64,000 bases of DNA from Edaphochlamys debaryana (Eukaryota > Chlorophyta > Chlorophyceae > Chlamydomonadales): contig JAEHOE010000089.1 of assembly GCA_016858145.1 (NCBI GenBank), positions 496,001-560,000 of the forward strand. The letters run 5' to 3'. The translations under genes and the position numbers were made by a program. This document shows positions 59,103-64,000 of this stretch, one piece after another. Numbering within the stretch: position 1 is the stretch's first letter; the number at the start of each line of letters is the position of its first letter. The notes under the pieces are model-generated. The model had not been told where the DNA came from, did not search any database, and saw only the letters and a list, made by a program, of their open reading frames with translations.

Positions 59103-59468
59103 GCTCTTGCCATCGCAGGACACCTCCGCGACAGCGCGTTGGCACCCCGGGCGCAGCGGGCTCGGGGGGAGGCTTCAAATTGAGCGAGGTGGGTCGCTGT
59201 GTGTGCGTCGCGGCCTATGTGTGGACTACACAAATGAATTTGTGGTGCGCTGTCGTGTGCGACGGCTGTCTACTGTCGCGCAATGAGCGAACGAAGCACC
59301 CGAGCCAATTGCAAGTGCTTCCAGCGCAGAGCGCGCAGCACAAGCAGTGCTCAGTGCTCACATAGTTAGAGACACCGCCCTCGCTATCTTTTACAGCGAG
59401 CTGCAAGGACGCACTCCCTCTGTCGAAACACCTTGCTGCGAGCGCGGGCAGTCGCCCGACCCGCAACC
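59103..59468. promoter_or_regulatory. Compact divergent promoter region (NAA40-like / tRNase Z)
   Basis: Only 366 bp separate the two start codons, so the 5' UTRs and promoters must share this space. It is less GC-rich than the genes beside it. No TATA box is evident. Confidence 0.45.
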
Positions 59469-62400
59469 ATGTTCGCTAAGGTCAAGCAAGCGATCCAGGA
59501 GCATACACAATCCCATGGTACGCAACTTGGCCACGCGCGCACTGGGGGCGATTGTCGTCAGGGTAGGCGCCTACCCTGTCGTGGCCCTTTGCCCCCGGTT
59601 CCCTCAGCTACGGACTCGGCCGCAGCATCCAGTGCTGGCCAGGCGGCGGTTCCAGTGTCCACACCGCCTTCTGCTGCACCCCCGGCCGCGCCATCCTTAC
59701 CCGCGGATGGCGCGGCGGGGGTGCAGGTGCTCAACCCCCCCGCGCTCATGTCGGACAGCCGGCAAACCAAGATCTCGGTGTGCGGTCTGGAGCTGGAGGG
59801 CATCAGCATTTCGGGGCAGGTGGGCCCACGGTGGGCCTAGCTGGGCCGCGATGGGTGCAGGCCCACAAGCGGGGGGTGTTGGCCCCTGGGGTTAGTCGGC
59901 GGGCTCGTCTCACGGGGCACGCTCCCGACACGTGAGACACGGTGAAAGCGGCAGGTTGTTCTTTGATGGGGGTCGGCGGAAAGGGCGGCAGCAGCATGCG
60001 GGGTCGACGGGGAAGGGTGGCATCAAGTACGGGGCAAGCGCCCGTAGGCAGGCCCGGTCGGGCCCAGGACAGGCCCACGGGTTGGGGCCCAGGGCCGTGG
60101 GTCAGGCCAGTCCAGGGTCAGGGCGTGTCTGGGTCTGCGCTGGTTGATTTGCACTGCAGGGCTGGGCGGGGATGATGGGCAGAGACTTGAGAGAACCGCC
60201 GTACACCCCTTACTCCCCCTGCAGGAGACGAGCATCATCTTCCCACGGGGCAAGTGCACGTTCGACGTTGGACGCTGCCCACAGGTGCGGCAGAGGGGGG
60301 AAGGGGTATGGTGTGAAGGGGAGGGGAAGGGAGGCGTGCGCATGGCCGCAGGAGGCGTGTGCAGGACCGCAGGGGACATGGGCAGCCAACAGCGGGGCTG
60401 AGCTATGGCGCAAGCACGAGCAAACGCCAGGCCCCCTGCTCCTCTCCTCCCCTTCCCTGTTCTTCCGCCCTCAGCCCTCTCATTTTCCCCCATCCCTTCT
60501 CACCCCCTTTCTCCCCTTCCCCCCCTGCAGCGGGCCTGCTTCCAGCCAGTGGTGCTGCTGAGCCACACACACCTGGACCATGTGGGGGGTGGGTGGGGGG
60601 TGGGGTGGATTAAAGTTGGGGGTGGCTGGGGATGGGGGGTGGGGCGTGATTGGGTGTGTGGCGAGGGATGAGTGGGTGGCGGGGTTGGGAAGAGTAGGGG
60701 TTGGGTAAGCGGTGGTTGGGGCCTGAGGGCCAGAAGTGCGCTATCATCCCCTTCCCAGCTGCGGACAACCATGCGCCGTTGCGATGATCCCCGGTGGGCC
60801 ATCCTCGCTCAACTCCAACCGTCGCCCCCGTCCCTCCCACCCCCAGGCCTGCCCTTCCACGTGTGCACACGTAACCTCCTCAAGCTCCCCCCCACCCACG
60901 TGGTCTGCCCCAAGGTGAGGGGCGGGGGGGGGGGGCTTGCAAAGGGACCAAGGGAGGAGGGTAGAGAGGAAATGGTTGGGAGGGAGGGGGTGGAGGGTCT
61001 ACCGGTAAGCAGAACCCTATGGCCATGGCTCCTCTGCTGCCCGTGTTGGGGAGCGAAGGAGGCCTGACGGGTATGGGGACCCATGCAACCGGCTCCATTC
61101 TCTCAGCAGCGTCCCCTTTACAGCGTCGACATGTAGCTGCTGCTGCAATTACCCTACCTGCCTCCCCCCCCCCCCCCTGACAGGGCATGGGGGAGCGGAT
61201 ACGGCGGTACGTGGACATGGCTCAGGAGCTGCAGGGCCAGCCGCCCATCCCCTTCGAGATCACGGAGCTCGAGGTGAGATCCAGATCTAAGGATCCGAAA
61301 TCCGCGTTCTTGAAGGCATTCGTGTCGCACTCTGGCCCTAACGGAGCGTGCGGGTTGGGTGAACACCTGTAACATCTGTCTGTCTGTCTGTCTGCACTTA
61401 GTTACGCATGGTGTGATGCCCCCCTTCTCGCCTTCCTCACCTTACCTCTCCCTTGTGGTCCCTCACTCCCTCCCCTCACCTCCCTACCCCGCCAGTCCGG
61501 CCAAGACTTCACCCTCCCCAGCGGCTTCATCGCGCGGCCCTTCCCCACCACCCACCTGATCGAGTCGCAGGCGAGGAGGGGGATGGGGGAATGGGGGCAG
61601 GATCTTGGGGTTAGTGGAGAACACGGGGGGCGTCGACTGAAGTTCCGACATGCCCCCTCCCCCCGGTATCCCCTCCCCCATAAGTAAGCTACCTTGGCTG
61701 ACTTTGTTCGCCGCCTGCCCGTCTCTCTCGCGCCCCTTCAGGGCTACGTGCTGTACTCCCAGCGGCGCAAGCTGCGCTCCGACCTGCAGGGCCGCAGCCA
61801 GGAGGAGGTACGGCAGCTGCGGCTGGCGGGGGAGGAGGTGACGGACCTGATCGAGGTGAGGGGGGGAGGGGAGGGGGGAGGGAGGGGGGCCTGGAGGGGG
61901 TGATTTACAGAGCATGGGAGAGGAAAGGGAGAGAAAGGGTAGCAGCCAGCGAGCCCGATGCGCACTGAGGAGCAGAGGGCCGAGGCATAGAGGGGGGAGG
62001 GAGGGAGGGAGGCATGGGTGTGGGAGGAGGGCAGGGACCTGGTCGAGATGGGCACGGGGCAGTGGGGGCAGGGGCCGGGAGAGGGGGTGGGGTCGAGGGT
62101 GGGGTGGGGAGTAGACAGCCGGAATCCAAGCAGAGACGCAGGGCCGCATGAGTGCCTGGTTGCGGTGTCGGGTGAGGGTGTCAAGTGACGGCAGGAACAT
62201 GGAAGCGGTGTTCACAAATCCCTCAACCCTCACCCTCTCCCCCTCTCAGGTCCCCGAGATCGCCTTCACGGGTGACACCACCTCCCTCTTCCTGGACGGG
62301 GACAGCCCCATACTGGCGGACGCGCTCAGGGCCAAGGTGCTCGTCATGGAGATGACGTAAGCGGATGACCCATGCTTTACTCATGCGGGCCGCCCCTTTC

Positions 62401-62873
62401 AGCTCTTCACATTCAGCTTCCATCCCTCGTCGAGCTCGTCGCCCCACTTCCTAAGCCCTCCTCCTCCCCCTGCCCCCCCCTCCCCCCTCCCCCTCTGTCA
62501 GGTTCCTGTGTGACGACGTGACGGTGGACGAGGCCCGCGAGAAGGGCCACATGCACCTGGCGGACTTCGTGGGGCGGGCGCACATGTTCCAGGTTGGGGA
62601 GGGAAAGGGGGGGGGAGGGGGGAGGGATGGGAGGAGGGCATGCGCGGTGATGGGGATGGGGTGCAGGGGTGCGGCGGGGCTTTGGTGGAGGGTCAGGGAG
62701 TTAGTCAGGCTGGCACTTAGCCTTCTTTATCCCTGTCCCCGCAGAACGAGGCCATCGTGCTCATCCACTACTCGCCCCGCTACAAGCGCACCGACATCGT
62801 GCAGCAGCTCAACACCATGCTGCCGCCCGCGCTAGCGGCCAAGTGCGTGCCGCTGCTCAACGGCATCGAGTGA
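59469..62873 (+). CDS. tRNase Z, short (ELAC1/TRZ1-like) form
   Basis: Eleven exons: 59469-59517, 59608-59819, 60225-60284, 60531-60588, 60847-60914, 61184-61273, 61496-61570, 61742-61855, 62250-62356, 62502-62592 and 62745-62873, giving 350 aa; every phase fits. tRNase Z cuts the 3' trailer from precursor tRNAs using a zinc metallo-beta-lactamase fold. SHTHLDHVGGLP is the zinc-binding HxHxDH motif, PEIAFTGDTTS supplies the bridging Asp, and GHMHLADF a further zinc ligand. ETSIIFPRGKCTFDVGRCPQ is the conserved opening of the domain. The first ~80 residues (Ala/Pro-rich after MFAKVKQAIQEH) extend the usual ~280-residue short form and could be a targeting region. The exon 7 donor is GC (CAG|GCGAGG at 61571). 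Confidence 0.92.
61905..61970 (-). repeat. Dispersed intronic repeat, subfamily I, copy in tRNase Z intron 8
   Basis: On the minus strand GCATCGGGCTCGCTGGCTGC, a pyrimidine-rich stretch, then CATGCTCTGTAAATCACC. This is antisense to the host gene and near the 5' end of the intron, the same arrangement as the copy in sulfatase 1. Confidence 0.7.
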
Positions 62874-63786
62874 TGACGCAACCGTACGGCGTACGGCAGT
62901 TCGTACACGCATGTGGGTCTCGTCGTACCGGTACGGCGGAGGCTGGGTGGCGGATGCGACTGGGCGTTTGCGAGGTACATAGGCAGGATGGCCAGATCAT
63001 TCGCTGTGACTTGACGGGGAACGGGCTTCATTCGGGACTGAGGCTGGGGGGCCGAGGGCGGGCGGTGTTCATGGCACGGGCTGGGGCGCAGTGAAGTGCG
63101 CACACGGGGATGAAGTGGCGTGACAGTGGGACCGAGCGAGGTACATGAACGCAGGCGAGCACAGGTTAGGGCTTAGGAGAGGCAGCAGGCAGCGGCAGCT
63201 GGCTGTGTGGGGGCACAGCGCCATCGTGTGCGGAAGAACCCGTCTAGACCCGGACGTTTGGTCTCAGGTCTGCATAAAGGTGCACTTATCTGGACGGCTC
63301 GGACGGCCCCATGAGCAATGGGGTCTACTCGGCGGGAACCCGGGGGCTAAAGGCCACGCCCAACTGCGGACGTACGAGGGCATGCTGGCATGCATGCGGG
63401 CATTGCCGGGAAACCTGGGTCCAGCCACACACGGTTAGATTAGCCGTGCGTAGGCCTGTTGCAGGGGTGCACGTAGGCCTGTAAGACACACAACACGGCC
63501 TTCTCGCTCGCCACCACCTTCATGCTGCCGTACGTGCTTAGTTCTCCACGTTCCTTCAACGAATTACTAAGGCCACTAGCTTAGGCCCTGGGCGAGTCAC
63601 CTTAACCATGTGCGCCAAGTCCAACACGTGCACCACCCTCAACCCCTGCCCCTTCGCAAGCGGATGCATGCCATCGTACAGAGCCCACCCCGAATCCCCG
63701 ACAGCACGGCAACCGTCCAATTGGCCTGCAACCCAACTACACGCCCACTTGCGCCCAACCCCGGTAGGACGACAGCCACAAGTGTC
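62874..63786. other. Region between tRNase Z and the partial gene
   Basis: It should hold the two convergent 3' UTRs. A TGTAA at about 63483 could be the tRNase Z poly(A) signal, roughly 610 bp after the stop. No gene was recognised. Confidence 0.35.
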
Positions 63787-64000
63787 TCACGCATGCGCCT
63801 GCAGCGCCGCCCCACAGCGCTGCGCAAAGGCGGTCAGCTCCAGGGGGTGCAGCCAGGCAGCGGCCCTGGCGTGGGCCTGGGCCTGGGGGTGCCCGGCAGG
63901 GCCGCCCCCGCACGCCGCCCGCAGCCGCTGCGCCGCCTCCCAGGGCGCCCGTGCTCCCGCGTAGTCCCGTGCGGCCTCGCTCGCCAGCTTCCAGCCGTCC
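63787..64000 (-). CDS. 3' end of an unidentified gene (partial)
   Basis: An open minus-strand frame enters from the right edge and ends at TGA 63789-63787. It gives about 70 residues, Ala-rich but mixed (WKLASEAARDYAGARAPWEA, then a Gly/Pro loop, then WLHPLELTAFAQRCGAAL). The pattern of helices with spaced Trp, Leu and Cys looks like a real C-terminus rather than a compositional frame. No family is recognised from this fragment. Confidence 0.45.
   Translation of the reverse strand, partial: DGWKLASEAARDYAGARAPWEAAQRLRAACGGGPAGHPQAQAHARAAAWLHPLELTAFAQRCGAALQAHA

Noticed and set aside
1..64000. tRNA or rRNA genes
   Set aside because: I looked for cloverleaf-like and conserved rRNA segments while reading and saw none I could support; a covariance-model search would be decisive.

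Overview
The window looks like nuclear DNA of a volvocalean green alga (Chlamydomonas/Volvox/Gonium type). The evidence is very high GC, short exons with GT-AG and some GC-AG introns, Pro-rich PPSPRPP/(SP)n stalks typical of hydroxyproline-rich wall and matrix glycoproteins, and a characteristic algal F-box-like/ankyrin protein family. Gene models below were built by hand from splice-site consensus, reading-phase bookkeeping across every intron, and family motifs.

Layout, left to right. (1) 1-5815 (+): a six-transmembrane voltage-gated K+ channel with a TVGYGD filter, its 5' end outside the window. (2) 8464-10348 (-): an F-box-like/ankyrin-type protein ending in an Ala-rich 21-bp minisatellite. 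(3) 11599-13642 (+): a SixA-like histidine phosphatase. (4) 15340-19799 (-): sulfatase 1, secreted, with an N-terminal (SP)n stalk. (5) 23194-29039 (-): scavenger decapping enzyme DcpS, full of minisatellites. (6) 29914-41888 (+): sulfatase 2, a 27-exon gene whose sulfatase fold is interrupted by about 1,050 residues of Pro-rich stalks carrying four copies of a module I do not recognise. (7) 46873-49418 (-): a plastid-targeted patatin-like lipase. (8) 51394-52440 (-): a small 75-aa protein. (9) 55116-59102 (-): an NAA40/NatD-type N-terminal acetyltransferase with a very long low-complexity tail. (10) 59469-62873 (+): short-form tRNase Z. (11) 63787-64000 (-): the 3' end of an unidentified gene. 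The space between genes is mostly unrecognised sequence plus a hAT-type MITE, a dispersed repeat family and GC-rich hairpins.

The genes do not form one pathway. RNA metabolism (DcpS, tRNase Z), protein N-terminal acetylation, ion transport and lipid hydrolysis are mixed, as expected in a eukaryotic chromosome. The exception is the sulfatase pair, 10 kb apart in opposite orientation, which share several intron positions and look like ancient duplicates. One gained an N-terminal wall-type stalk; the other gained an internal multi-module insertion. This suggests enzymes anchored in or built into the extracellular matrix, and it is my main candidate for an undescribed system. A second theme is intron biology: a repeat family shared by introns of six genes, intronic 'echoes' of exon ends in three genes, and GC-AG introns in four.
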